From Serilophus lunatus (taxonomy: Eukaryota > Chordata > Aves > Passeriformes > Eurylaimidae), in NCBI GenBank assembly GCA_013399895.1, contig VXBA01003281.1, forward strand, positions 1 through 64,000: a DNA stretch of 64,000 nucleotides. The letters are read 5' to 3'. The first letter of the stretch is position 1; every line of letters begins with the position of its first letter. Both the position numbers and the translations under genes were made by a program. The notes under the pieces were generated by a model. That model saw only the letters and a program-made list of their open reading frames with translations, was not told the origin of the DNA and searched no databases. This document shows, in pieces, positions 10,894-23,994 of this stretch.

Positions 10894-11071
10894 GGCACAG
10901 GTGATGAATACTGTCACTTTAAAATTGAGAAGAATTTGGAAACTGGATCTGTAAGTCTTGAATCAGTGAGAACTAAAGGGACATATGTTGGTCTTCTACC
11001 AGATGGTCAAACTAAACCAGTCGTTAACACTGGAGAGAGAAATATTTATTTCTACCCACAAGTCATCAAAT
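10894..11071 (+). CDS. Exon 10 of window: beta-trefoil 2, second half
   Basis: Residues 347-406. 178 nt, phase 0 to 1, donor GTATGT. It encodes GTGDEYCHFKIEKNLETGSV, then SLESVRTKGTYVGLLPDGQ, and GERNIYFYPQVIKF at the end. The 'S-L-E-S-V-x-x-x-G-x-Y-V-G-L-L-x-D-G-x-x-K-P ... N-x-Y-F-x-P' layout closely resembles the last lobe of FGF-type trefoils. It completes a second trefoil of about 130 residues. Confidence 0.9.
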
Positions 11072-12715
11072 GTATGTGATTTCTCAATGGTCTGTAGTTT
11101 GATTTAGTGCTCAGTCTTTCTAACTGACAAAATTTAAAACAAAAGTGTAAAACACAATGGACACAATCTCCCTTATTGTGTTTCAGTAGTTTTAAAAGTG
11201 AAAAGTTTACTGTCTGCACATTTAATTTCTCCTATGTATTTAGTTAACTTTATTTCATTCTTTTTATGACAATAAATGATGCAGAAGATATCAACAGTTT
11301 TGAAAGTGAGAATCAAAACAAATGACAAGATAGAGATGATTTCCTGGATGTATTCCCCATTCTGGCTGCAGATTATAGAAACCTAGGAGATGTTGTCTTG
11401 CTTCCAGCTATACCATAGTCTCTCCTGGTTTTATAGCGGAATTAGTAGACTTTCAAGAGGGCCTACTCAGCAGTGTTACGTTTCTTTTTTACTGATGTGC
11501 AATATATTGTACTTCCCCCCACTTGTATTTTCATTTTGTTATGCCTCTGTCCCATAGTCAGATTTGAGAGATATTGCAGTCAAAATTTTTCCTCACTAGG
11601 GAGCTGACCTGTTCTAGTCAACAAGCCAGTATTAAGGAATTAGCTCTCAGCACACTCGGGATCACCTTCCCTGGATTGCCTGCTTGTCTTTTCTCCTTCA
11701 AGAGAATGAAGTTTCTCATTTGATGAAAAATTGGTTACCAGACATAGCCAGCTGTCTTAAATCATATCTGCAGGAAGCACTATTCTACAGAAAACGTATT
11801 CTTCTCTGGTGAACATGGCTGTAGAGATCGAGAAATGATGCATCTCATGAAAAGGCTAAACTGGACATCAGTTAGAAATTGAGAAATTGATTAGATTTTT
11901 TCCAAACATAAGCTGAACAAGCTTATCTTGAACGCTTTCATCAGAAAAGACAATGCATCAAAACACAAAGCTAGTCTAACTAAGTGCTCTGTATATATTG
12001 TGATCGAGACATCCAGAAGCATTGTGAAAGTCACTAGAGTTATATCCCCACCATTCCGTGCCTGTTTCCTTCAAGGTGAAAAAAATATTTTGATCATTGT
12101 GTCCTTGTGGAAATGAAGAAATTATTTTCCTTTATTACCTTTTGAAAGAGCAGTGTTTTTAACAGAAATTCTCAACAAGCTAGTGCTTACCAATGCCATT
12201 AAAATAAAGGTAAATGTTGCTTTGTTACCAGCTTCAGTTCTGAATCCTTGTTTCACAGTAAAAAGAATATAAAAAAACCCTAATATTTTCTATGAGAGCA
12301 ATAAATATTGTCTATTTACTTCATATTTACAGTATCAATTTGCTTCATATTATTCAAATGGCCTCTAGCAGTTTTCAGCATTCCCACTCTTAAGAAAGGA
12401 AACATCATGGGAGTGGAGAAGCTTATTTTGGGGAAAGCTACATTTTGACAAGTTATTTTTTTCATACATCAGTGTCAAATTTTTACTTAGATTTTCAAAC
12501 CAAATAATGGACTTTAACTGGTTCGTCGGATTTTTCTCCACTCTTTGTGGCATTCTGCTCAGTGCAAAATCCTATTACTAGTATCTGTTCAATACATAGA
12601 CGAAAGATTTTGGTGTCTACTGGGTTGAACAATTGTGAAGTCTGTTATTAGCTTCTGAGTGAGAAAAAGCAAATGGCTTGTATCTAGTGACAGAATTTGA
12701 GTTTCATTGTTTTAG
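11072..12715 (+). other. Intron 10 (1644 bp, phase 1)
   Basis: Donor GTATGT, acceptor 'tcattgttttag'. No repeat or gene recognised. Confidence 0.8.
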
Positions 12716-12847
12716 TTGGCCGGGAAGAGCCTACGGGAACATCTGCAGAACCCAATCAAGAGAAGAAAGACTTCAGAGAATCTGAGCTCCAATCAGGAAA
12801 AGCTTGGAAGCTGGTGTCTCAAAGCCCTTCAACTCCTCCACCCTCAA
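12716..12847 (+). CDS. Exon 11 of window: charged and Pro-rich linker
   Basis: Residues 406-450. 132 nt, phase 1 on both sides, donor GTAAGT. It encodes GREEPTGTSAEPNQEKKDFR, then ESELQSGKAWKLVSQSPS and TPPPS. Rich in E, K, S and P with little hydrophobic content, so probably a flexible linker between trefoil 2 and PLAT 2. This symmetric exon could be included or skipped without a frame change. No known domain. Confidence 0.85.
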
Positions 12848-13096
12848 GTAAGTGACAGTTTGCAAAGCTAATTGTGGTACAACATAGTGTTATGCTTGCC
12901 TTCTGTGCGCATTTGCAGAGACTTATCTCAGGAAAGACAATGAATGGCTCTCCCCAATTATTGAATTATGCAGGCATACATTCAATATAAAACACACTGC
13001 CGGTTATTATTTTTTTTTTAGAAAAGGCATTGCAATGTGGTTTATGGATAAAGCAACAATAAGCAGATTACTGTAGAATAACTCCATACTACTTTC

Positions 13097-13113
13097 TTTT
13101 TTTTTTTTTNNNN

Positions 13114-13149
<36 letters not shown>
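13097..13149. repeat. Poly(T) tract with assembly gap
   Basis: Thirteen T, four N (13110-13113), then thirty-six T. The N bases mark an assembly uncertainty inside a homopolymer, so the true length is unknown. Confidence 0.95.
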
Positions 13150-13157
<8 letters not shown>

Positions 13158-16100
13158 AGTAATCTCTCTAAGGACTCTTTCTGTGGAAATTAAGAGGTTG
13201 ATATCTTGCAGAGCCCAATCTAAAACTCACTGAAAGTAATGGAATAGTTCTCGTTTATGCTCTCACACTCATGTTTGCTTTATGGTTCGCTGGAGGAAAG
13301 AAGAAGGATTTGGTACATTGCATACTAGCTTTATACTTTTGTTTGGGCAGATAGGAATAAATAAATAATATTCTGGTCATGCTTCTGGAGTGATAGTCTT
13401 CCACATGTGTTCTTCTAGAATAAACTTTCTTCTTTAGCTACAGAATTTGCATAAATGGCCAAGACAATGATTTTAGGAATATTCAACATCCTAGTAACCA
13501 AACAAGGCATGATTAAGGAACTAGACAACTAAACAAAACAGGGAATAGTACATCCCTTAAAGAGTGGGGAAGATCATGTTTGCTTCCTACGTACCCAAGG
13601 ACCTTGTCTCTGCAGTCTGAATTGTGTCATATGGCCATGAAAAGCAGGTGAGGTAAGTGGTAAATATTCGGCTCCACATAACATATTGAGAGACATTCAC
13701 ACGGTGGAAAAACATCTTGTTAACTTGACTGAGCTTTAAAGACAAGATTACATTGGACCACTCTGGGAGACATGATTATTCAGCTAGAGGTAGTCTCAAA
13801 GGCATTCATGTAGCAAATAATTCATGTGTGTTGCTGATGTGGTTTTGAGCTCGGTCCTCAGACTGCTGTTTTAAAGTGTACATGAAAACTCTGGCTATAT
13901 GAGTAGGACATAAAGTATGGCATACTCGTTCATAGAGTATGATGTAAAGTATCAGGCAGGATTTTAATTACATTCGGTTGAACTAAAGTATTAAATGAAA
14001 CTAAATTAAATGCCAAGCATAGGTGTGAGTCTTTATTAATACTGATAATTGTTTCTGGCAATGATGTTTCCATTTTTAGCTCAAAACACCAACTTTCTAA
14101 TCTATCAGACTTCATGTTGTATCATTATGTCACAAAGCCTTCCCAAAGTTTGCAGCTTATCAGCAACGGGTGAGTCTGCTATGTCTGAAACCCATGGCAA
14201 CAATACTCAAGCTATCAAACCTGTTTTCAAAGCAGCTGGATGTTTTTAGGGTTGGATACAAAGGATCCTTTTATAGAAGCAATATCTGCCGTGAAATTGG
14301 TTACACAGAGTCTATAGCACTTTGTAAGTAGTTTTTCTGGCATTCATAAATGCAGACTCTGCTTATGCAAAATGAATAGAAATATCAAAGTTACTCTGCC
14401 CTTCAAAGAAAATGCTCATTTTTAGTAAGATATTTCACTCAAAATACTTAGAAGGTAATTGTCTTTTGACATGTACAGGTGAGTCTTGATTTTTATACTG
14501 ATATTCATTAAATACTTATTTGTGTTTTTCACTCCCAGTTAACATTTGAAAAAGTGTGATGTTTGTATTGGGCATACAATCTAGCAGTAGGTTTAGCAGT
14601 CAAAGCAGTCAATCGAGGACGATTAACTCTCAATTTGACCAGGCCAGCATTTTTATGTCTGTGTCTGCTAACTGGTAGCTGTTGGTTTCTATTTTCACAA
14701 ATAATAAATGATTTAGGATTAATTAAACTGAAAACTTTGTTACAGCACTTTGGGCTTGTCCTGTTGCAGTGGAGTTCAGTGCTCCTCAAGAAACTTCTTT
14801 GCCTGTTCAGAGAGGACGTCAGGTGCCAGCTTCTACTTAATAGCTCAGATGTCACTAGTTTCCACGACATGAAAGCAGTCTGTGACCTTGAGAACAACTC
14901 TGTGGCTTGGTATTAACAAAGTGTATCTCTGAGAAGTGCTATGTCCTCCATGTTCCTCTCCTGTATGTCTAGTACACTACTAGTTCCTATTAACTTTTTA
15001 ATATATTTTGCTTACAAGAGCAAATAAGATACAAATAAAATATTACCTCATCTCCACTTGGTTAACATTGCAAATGATGATACACACAGGTGTAATAAAA
15101 ATACAACAACTTTGTTGCCCAGACTTCACCTCTAGAGATTAATTTTTCTAATGGGTCATTTTAAAACTGTCACTCAATAATATGGTATCCTGAGAAAAGA
15201 TAATTTTATGTTAGATTTAGGATAAGTAAATTAATATAAAAAGTTATTTTTATGAAAATGTGTGAGTGGTTTTGACTTCATTGTTCTCATGCAGGCCATC
15301 AGAATGAATTTTTATTGCATTTACAGCATGGTGTCATGAAGTGTGTAAATTTCTATGACTAATGCAGGGTAACCATCAAATCCTCTTTTCAAACAGGAAT
15401 ATTTTTAGCCTGTAGCAAATCAATGCTACTGATTTCCATTTGTAAGAAGAGCCAGTAAATTATGAAGCAAAAAACATTCCAAGCCTGTGCATTGTTTGTG
15501 CATTATAATTGTCCCACGGGGTAGTGGTTTGAGGTTGCAGTAACTATTTTGCATAGCAGTTATCTGAGTATGGAATTCTTGTCCTAAGCGCATGGAGCAC
15601 CGGTGTGATACTTTGTTTCTTGAATTCCTGTGCATTTTATAAACATTTTAATCTCTTTGCTGTAGCAAAGGTGTGATTTTAGACAGCTGGAAGGAACTCT
15701 AGCTTTCAGATTTACAACAGTTACAGAAAGTTGTATAGTCAACTTTTCAACAATATTTATTATGCCAATGCAATTGCTTTGCTACAGTTCCGATGTTTCA
15801 GTCACTGAAAGACAAGGGTATTAAGTTTTTACTCAGGTAGACACAAAATGTTTGCCTTTTGCGTTATTTTTGGTGCATGGATTTTCTCTTTACTTTAGAA
15901 TAATTTGCTCTCAGTCATGAAGAAGAGTACAATAAAAACAGCATGACTATGACAGTGTCTATTTCTAAATCCCTATGACTATTCTGAAGTCACACTACTA
16001 CAGTTCTGATCTTTTTAAAAGTTGATTAACCAAATTTTAGATTCTTTATCAAGGCTAAATTTAGCATGATTCCAGAACTCAATCCTTATTTATTATAGAA

Positions 16101-16569
16101 CTTTGTACTGGATCCTAATTCCTTTGCAATTACTTGTGTAAATATGTCACATCAGTTAAGAAATCAATGCTAGTGGATCATAATTCAGGTTTGGTGTTTT
16201 AATTGCTATGCTGATTTAAATATAGGACAACTTGATGATCCAGGGAACTATATAATTCCTTCTGAGTACAACTTCTAAGAAAAAAAAGCATTAATTTAAT
16301 ATCATAAATGTGCATTGGAGGAAATTTAAAGGGAACATCAACACCGTGTGTCAGTATTGAACCAATGCTCCTTCACTTACCTAATTTGCTTCAGCAGTGA
16401 TTCATCAAGATGTGGGATTTACTGCTCATAAAAATTTATTAAGATGCATGTTTAAAGATTCAAAACTATTTTTCACTTTCACTTCAAATTTATTTTTTAA
16501 TGGTAGCAACAAAGCACAGTTAGATAAATATTCCAAATTCCTGTCATATGTATTGCTTTATTTTTGTTA

Positions 16570-16930
16570 GTATTTGTGCTGAGCTTGGCTGGGATGGACC
16601 TTGTTTTCTTCCTAGCAGTCTGTCTGGTACTGTGTTTGAGCCTGATGACCAAAGCTGAACATCATTTGGACTGTGCCGAGTCCATCTCTGCTTATTCTGC
16701 ACTGTTGACTCCAACTAACCAAAGAGATATCGTCCCGTAAATTGTCATCCTCAGAAATAAAACTAGAGCAGAGTTCTTCTGAAGCAGTAATTCCTTTGGG
16801 ACTGGTTGGGCTTCATTCTGCTGGTAGTGAGCAATAGCTTTTGCACCTCTTTTCTGTTTGTTTTGGTGTTCTCCACCCCACTGTGTGTTTGTTTATTTGT
16901 TTGTTTTTCCTTTGATGTAAGGGCAGTTTA
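16570..16930 (+). mobile_element. Fragment of an endogenous retroviral LTR (avian type)
   Basis: The segment 'gcttggctgggatggacc', 'tgttttcttcctagcagtc' and 'ggtactgtgtttgagcc', followed by 'ttgggcttcattctgctgg' and 'tagtgagcaatagctttt', then T/G-rich sequence, resembles an LTR that is very common in bird genomes. No retroviral coding region is attached, so it is a decayed solo LTR. Identification is from memory of the pattern. Confidence 0.5.
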
Positions 16931-18118
16931 AAAAGTGAAGGGAAAAACTCCATCCCAGAGAAACCCAGTACAGTATTTTAATCAAACAAATGAAAAAGCA
17001 AAGGGCTCTAATAGCACTACATAACTTACGTAAAGCAGAAACATCCACAGTGATGCACTGGGAATTCTTCAACAAATTCGTGTTGGTGGCTATTAAAAAA
17101 TGTCTTTGCAGTCATATGAAAAGGACTCATGTTGAACAGTTTGGGAACCCCTGAAGGACAGAGTATATAGACAATGTGTAGGTTCATCTTTCCAAATTTA
17201 GGATTTATAACTGCCTCTTGTGTTCAACAGACTATAAATTCTCAGTGGCAAGGACTCTCTTTTTAGGAGAGAACTCCATGGTCAGTGGTCCAGTTATTGA
17301 AAAGCAATATTCAAGACAATAGATGTTTGTAAATTCCAGAACACTCAAAACTATATTGCTTTATCCTAATAGCATCCGTTTTTCCATTTCTCATGTGCAG
17401 ATTTGACATTTGGCATCTCTGCATATATATATGTCTCTTAAGGGTAGACTGAAGATCACTAAGTGCTATTCTAAAGTGAAGCCTATGTTTTTCCAAATTG
17501 TATTTGCTCTGCTGTTAAAGCTGTGGAATTTATTGATAAGGTGGTACTGTGCTCCTATTGTCTCATTCATGCACAGCCTGCCTTAGCCCAAACGCTAGCA
17601 CTGTGTGCATAAGTATAGTTAGACAAGAATATATTGAACTCTTTGTTAATTTATTTTTACATTATTTGGATAATATTTAATTTGAAGAATGTTAATTTCC
17701 TGATTTTTTTTATTTGAAATGAAAATTTTCTGTATTCCCAGACATGTGACTCTGCTAATGATATCCCAACACAAGGCATTAGAGGAGTAATTCTACTAAT
17801 TTCTAAATGTCTGACTAAGGAACTCGAAATGTCAATTAATGGTCATAGTTCTGCATCAGAGCGTCCTCCAGAATACATATAAAGAATATGATGATAGTGC
17901 ATGTGAGAAATAATATCTATTTTTACAGCTGATTCTTATTACTCAACTAACCAGTACATTTTGGTCTAGACAAGAAACATAAATCAGTTTTTTCAGACTA
18001 TCTCACTTGCCATGAAAAAAATATAATCCCTCTGCTGTTATGGCCTCCTTATGTGTTGAACAGCGACTGGCTGTTCCATGTCAATTTTCATCTCCCACTA
18101 ATGTTCTGTATTTCACAG

Positions 18119-18321
18119 TGAAAATGAGAAATCCCCAAGGTGTTGAGTGTCCCCTTCTTTTAGACGATGAATGGAAAGTGTCAATACTGACAGGAAATGC
18201 AGGAATTGAAGCAAATGTTGCTCTCTGGATATATGGAGACGGAGGAGTAGCTGGACCAATCACTCTTGGCAAGGACAACATGAAGCAGCTGTTTCTTCCC
18301 AGGCAGGAAGATGAATTTCAG
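18119..18321 (+). CDS. Exon 12 of window: PLAT 2, first half (type II)
   Basis: Residues 450-517. 203 nt, phase 1 to 0; acceptor 'gtatttcacag', donor GTAGCT. It begins by completing a Met codon (A + TG), then a short lead, then WKVSILTGNAGIEANVALWI, YGDGGVAGPITLGKDN and LFLPRQEDEFQ. The W-K-V/I opening and the G-P-I-x-L-G plus E-D-x-F motifs define a second PLAT sub-type, shared with the exon at 31888. Confidence 0.92.
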
Positions 18322-21300
18322 GTAGCTAATGAAGGCTAAGAACATTATTTTAATGTGTACCTTTCCAAGGGTTACTTTGTCATGTGAAAAGAAAAAATGT
18401 TTTTCTCCTGTATTTACTGCATAAAAGAAATCTGTATCTAATCCCTATGAATTCTGTTTTAAATAAGCTTGTTATATATAGTAAAAAATAGAAGAAACAA
18501 TCTTTCTTTTAAAACCCCTCACTCACATAGTAGACCAAAGGAGGTAACTGCAGGACTGACTTGATTTCTTTAAGGCACTTGATTTGAAACTAGTTTTAAA
18601 AACTATTCCCTCCTAACAAACCATGTCTGATGTATGGCTAGCATGTCAGTAAGGGATCTTTAGTAATTAAATCTTCAGGCATAATTTTGTAAGCATTCTA
18701 TAAAGTATATACTGTGGAACTGGTTCGGTTAAGGAAGAAAAGCCTTTTTAAAGCTGCCATATTATAAATGATTGAAATGGCAGAAGGTTTGCATATGGAA
18801 TAACTACGAGTCCAATAAAAACTACGTATTACCACGTCATGAAAACACATGGTTTCTGCCATTATTGAAGAATAATCCTACCTCTGTTAGAATAAGGAAA
18901 TTATGTTTAGGTAGGCTGAGAGTAAATTACAAAAGACACTAAAATTTCTGTTTTGCTTAAATCTTTCTGTCTGAGATGCATGCAAAATTACTGTCTTCAG
19001 CTGACTAAAGAAGAACTTGGATTTTTCACATTTTTTTTCTCCACTTATCAACTCTAATAAGATCTTGGCACAACCCAAGATTGTTAATGTCAATAATATT
19101 AATAATAATACTCTATGAATAGGGCACAGGCAGGAGGATAGCCTATTGTAATGTTCATTTTCTAAGCCTATAGGCTATATATTATGATCCACAGAGAATC
19201 CTGTTCTTCTAATTACTGAATAATTTATAAGCAATTTTGGGTAATGGCATGTTTGCAAAGTTAATCCATGCATTCTGAAGAGACAAACCAATTTCTCTTC
19301 TCTAAAATAGATATGGCCCATTATGATTGTGTGCTGCAGATATTGATCTTGTGAGAGAACAGAATTTTTCTCTCAGTAGCTGGGGCTGCTTCTGTGATTC
19401 TTTACATCACCCTGACACTCTTGCTTTCAGGCATGAAACAGCAAATGTCGCTGAAGTGCTTTTCAGTCTTTAGTCTGCAGTAGATAAATCCACAAAGTCT
19501 ATGAGTGAGAGCTCTTTCTTATTTTTTTTTTCCATTAAACTTTATCCTGTACTTGCTTAACAGGATAGGTCTTGAAATGATGATAGGAATGTAAGACTTA
19601 AAAAAATACATCTTCTTAACATTTCCACCTTTGAACTTGTTATGTTTTCACTGATATATTCTAGAGCAGAGAATATCAAATTTTATTTTTTGAAGTAATC
19701 AACTTAATCATAGCTCTGGCCAGGAGTTCTAGGAAGAAAGCAGCTTCTGAAAGGCTATAACAATCAGGCAATTTTAAATCAGTTTAAAGTTCTTTAACCT
19801 TTCACTTGATCAGCAATATGCCCAACTATCAAAAATTTGAGTAAGACTGTCTTGAGAAATGAAAATCATTTATATGTGGCATTTCATTTCTTACCTTACC
19901 CATATAAGTAGTCATTGCCTGTTTTTAATCCTTCCTAAAACTGTAACTGAGAAAAATCAAAGTTACCAGAGTGTTTCTTCTAAGGCAAAAGTCTCTCTTT
20001 GTATTCTGAAAAAGTCCAGTACATTTTTGGTTTGTGTTGATACATGAAATTATCATGTAATAATTTCTTTTAAAATCAAAAGTCTAAAGACGAATTCATT
20101 AGAAAAAACAGACAATATGCTAGCATATGTATATTTACCAGCTCTGTGAATGAGAAGACTGTATTCCATATTAGTTGAGAAGTGGGTTAGTTTGTTTGTG
20201 AAATGGGGGAAAACACAATAGCTGTTTTTTCAGTCAAGCTGAATATATACCCTTACTTTACTACAGCTTTAATCCCAAAGTCTCCAAGTTACTTCTAATA
20301 AGACTACTTTTAGAGAGAAATATTATGCAGCATAAGCAAGGATACCAGAATCTGACTTAACAGAGCAGAGCAAAGCTATTTTTTAAACCAGTAGAAAAGG
20401 CAGCAACTATATTTTCACATCGGTCTGACATTTGTTTTGTTAATGAAATTTTGTTAATGAAATTCAGGTCAATGTAGCATCTATACCAATGCAAATAACA
20501 GATGTGAAACCCACAGATTCTTTCTCAACCAACCATTGGGAGATTTCAGTGTGCATTTCAAAGTTTAAGAAATAAAGGGTAAAAGTTACTTTCTTCTAGA
20601 AATTTTTGACTAAAGCATGGCAATCCTGTAGCTATAACATGAAAGTTCGTTATACAACAGCACAAAGAGCCAAAAGCTCATGTAAGGAATAAGGTAATTC
20701 TGAAATTCTCTGAAATGAGAAGAGTGCTTTTAATTAATGAAGATAAAGACTGAGTGAATAATATACTAGTATGTGTTCCTAAGGGAATGAAAATAATTTT
20801 TGTACAATGTAAATAGCTTTTTGGATGTAAATGTTGGAGAAGAATAAGCTCTTACCAATCTTTTATGAATACAATTATTGTTTGACAAATAGCATGATAA
20901 TAGAATTTTGCAGATGTTCTACCAGCTTTTTGGAGCTTACTCTTTAAGGTCTCCAAAAGTTTTGAATCCTTCCTTTTGACATACTAGTGTTTGTGGTCAT
21001 GTTACTCTGCTGCATTATGAAAGATTTGCGACCTGTAGTTTAGAGAATATAATTTTGTACTCCTCATTGCGTTCATAAATGACCCTCACCAATGTATTTT
21101 TTACTCTTCAAACTCTGAAGAGTTCAAATATCTGCTAAATCATTTTCCTGGCAAGCATTGCGATTCCACTAAGCTATAATCTGATCAAACTGGAACTCAG
21201 ACAGAAATCTGCTTAGGCAAAACATAAGCAGTCTCCATTCTGAATACTGTAACCCAAAATTTGCCCATTATATATTATGTGATGTTCCTGTATACTCAGG

Positions 21301-21378
21301 TAATACTCTAGAACCAACTGCAAGGATAAATATGTAATTTTATGTAGTTACATGTTACATTGTTCTGACTTTATTCAG
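18322..21378 (+). other. Intron 12 (3057 bp, phase 0)
   Basis: Donor GTAGCT, acceptor 'tgactttattcag'. It has a 13-base direct duplication near 20439-20464. No recognised mobile element or gene. Confidence 0.75.
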
Positions 21379-21468
21379 GTTAAAACAAAAAGCATTGGGA
21401 ATATCTACAAGATAAGAATTGAACTTTATGGATTACCAAATGAACAATCAGAGTGGAATTTACAAAGG
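21379..21468 (+). CDS. Exon 13 of window: PLAT 2, middle
   Basis: Residues 518-547. 90 nt, phase 0 on both sides, donor GTAAGA. It encodes VKTKSIGNIYKIRIELYG, then LPNEQSEWNLQR. The I-G-x-I-Y-K-I-R-I strand is a clear PLAT core, but the usual H-D after it is replaced by L-Y-G. The domain may therefore have lost the loop aspartate tied to calcium binding. This symmetric exon is skippable in frame. Confidence 0.9.
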
Positions 21469-23488
21469 GTAAGATTTTGTAATGGTGATTTTTCCTCCAT
21501 TTTATTAATTTTTATGAGAACTAAATGCCCATCTTTTCATAAAGCCATAGCTTTGTGAATCAATAAATGCTGATTGAGATAAATTCTTATTGATTTATGT
21601 TCTTAGATTGCTTTAGAGATGACAAAAACAGTGATACAGTCCATCTCCTAAGAGATGGAAATATGTAAGATTTTTTGCAATTATTCCTAATTCATGCAGA
21701 CACCAATTTTATTGTATTGTATTGGTGGGCTCAGCCAAGTTTTGCTTTCTTAAAGCTCGTCTGTACTGTTCAGTATGTGTTAGGGAGATTTTAGCTCTAA
21801 ATTCTAGTTCTGAAAGATTGAAAATGATGGAGCATCAATTATTCCATGGAACTACATGCAAGGAATGAGCATAGTTTACTCAAAAATAAACTAAGTAACT
21901 CCTAATGGACCCTACCACAGCTCACAATTATGACCATTTTCAGGGAAAAACAAGTTGCTGTTTTGTTTTTTTTTTTCCTTTAAATTTGGTGAATTAATTC
22001 TTATTTGTTCTGTTTTAACTCTATGATTTCTAATTATACTTAAGGATGTTCATCAGATTAAATTTATGTGAAATTTTTACTAACACGGACTGAGATCCAC
22101 ATAAAATTTGTTTCAGAACTGGGATAAGTATTTGTCTTCTGTTTCTTACTTTCAGTTTGTAAGGGAACAAGTTTATTCTTTTTCATTTGAATAATCTTAA
22201 AAAGCCTGATTTAGACAACCAGAATTAGACAGTAATAGCAGATTTTTTCATTAACATAAAGCTCTTAACTGTAACAGTACCAAAATTGAATGTGAGTATA
22301 AATATTTCAGTTGCTCAAATGATTGCAGGAATCCTTTACAGCTTTGTGGTTATAAAACACTTCTTTAACGTTTTGTTCCAAATTTCATAGGGTAACCCTG
22401 GGATTTCAAATCTTTTTCGCAGAAAAAAATTAATAAATCATGTTGAAAACCGTGTTTTTCTGACAGAGCTGTTAATATTTGCAATTGTTATGAATCAGCA
22501 GGGGGAGCTCTGCCAATAAATATTAGAGATTAGGAATCAGTGCTGCCAAAGTATTTCTTGTTGGAATGAATACATGCTTTGGTATTAAAAGCAATATTCA
22601 TTTTACTTGAAGTAGTATTTTATTGGAAAATAGTGATAAACATATCAACTTCCCTGATTTCCTCGGTGTTAGCATTTGGATGTGAACACTTATTTTCATA
22701 ATTTTGTTTGCAAGGCTTATGCATATTATATGCACACTCAAAGCACAACTGCAGAACAACAGTCTTTGGCACTGATTGCCTTTTACTAGTCAATGTCTAT
22801 GAAAAAACCTGTAGTAAACATTGTTGTAATTCAAGACCAGCAAAAAGTGCTGTTATAAAAAAGTGAAGACTTTTAGTTATAGGAAACAAGTAAGACAGCT
22901 ATCGTATTTACTGGGGCAAATAACTCAAGAATTTGAATTCTAACCATCTTCAGAGAAGTATATACGTGGTGGTGGTACACAATTTGTCTTTCATTTTGCT
23001 GTAGAAGAGCCAAGTGTAATACAAACTGATTGAAGATTCCAATATATCCCCTACTTGCTAAAGTTCAAAAGGATGTAGATGATGAGTTTCACCCCGTTTT
23101 CATTTTACAATAAAAAAACTTGTCAATTTTTCCACATTGTCCAAAAGGTCAGTCTGACAGAACATCACTTACCAGAAGTTTTGCAGTCTTCAGTATTCCA
23201 AGCAGTTTTATATAGAAGTGGTTCACTGACAAATGAAATCAACCTTGTTGACATTTCTACTGCAAAACCAAAAGTTTCAGCTACAGATATTTTTTGTTTT
23301 TGTTTTGCAAAGTAGTGGCCAAAATCAAAATATTTTCATACTGAAATTTTATATGTCATGTTTACTGATTACTGATTGTGTTATTGTTTTCTAAGATAGA
23401 AAAAAGACATACACAAATATATTTTGCTGTTGAGAAGCAAAGCACTGGAAATAGCAAACTGAGTCACAGTTAATTGCTTTTTCTTCAG
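21469..23488 (+). other. Intron 13 (2020 bp, phase 0)
   Basis: Donor GTAAGA, acceptor 'ctttttcttcag'. AT-rich with no recognised element. Confidence 0.75.
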
Positions 23489-23621
23489 GTGACACTGAAA
23501 CATTTAAAGAGCAAGAAAACGCTGAATTTTCCAGAAAACACACGGTTATCAAATAATCATGATGGTAGAGAATTTCTCTGTGAACTTCCAGTAGTGGAAG
23601 CTGGAAGACCTGTTTATCCAA
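23489..23621 (+). CDS. Exon 14 of window: PLAT 2, last part
   Basis: Residues 548-592. 133 nt, phase 0 to 1, donor GTATGT. It encodes VTLKHLKSKKTLNFPENTRL, then NNHDGREFLCELPVVEAG and RPVYP. 'H-D-G-R-E-F-L-C-E-L-P' matches the closing D-D-G-x-x-x-R-E-L segment of other repeats in degraded form. The PLAT 2 carboxyl half is the most diverged of the five. Confidence 0.9.
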
Positions 23622-23842
23622 GTATGTGTTTGTACAGTTATGCATATATTGGTTACCTGCTTTTCCTCCTTAATGTCACTTGTGGTCTTAGCAATAGTTG
23701 GACTGCTTTCTGGAGAGTATGTTCTGGAAAATTTATTACAAATCAGACTTGCTGACATTGTTATCATTAAGCTATAACAGTGAGTAAAATTAATTGTGGT
23801 TACATATAATTTGCATTTTCTCCTTTTGGTTATTTTTGGAAG

Positions 23843-23994
23843 TTGTTTTATACCATGTTTACGTCTACACTGGTGACTTGGAGCAAGCTGATACAGATTC
23901 TGCAGTGTATTTGTGTATCTATGGTAAAAGAGGAGATTCTGGTCTAAGACTTCTGCAAAAAATTGGTATACCAGCGACATTTCGGAGAGGAATG
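23843..23994 (+). CDS. Exon 15 of window: PLAT 3, first half (type I)
   Basis: Residues 592-642. 152 nt, phase 1 to 0; acceptor 'tatttttggaag', donor GTAAGT. It encodes VLYHVYVYTGDLEQADTDSA, then VYLCIYGKRGDSGLRLLQK. It has the Y-x-V-x-V-x-T-G start and G-x-R-G-D-x-G loop of exon 1, with the same length and phases. The intron before it is only 221 bases. Confidence 0.93.

Larger units (their letters stand above)
12848..18118 (+). other. Intron 11 (5271 bp, phase 1)
   Basis: Contains a 53-base T tract with a 4-base N gap (13097-13149) and an LTR-like fragment (about 16570-16930). Overlapping open frames on both strands at 14529-14916 show no recognisable domain and were not called. No extra exon is needed, since exon 11 and exon 12 join in phase. 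Confidence 0.7.

Noticed and set aside
14529..14916. Overlapping long open frames on both strands (117 and 122 codons)
   Set aside because: No domain, repetitive hydrophobic composition on one strand, and the flanking exons 11 and 12 already join in phase.
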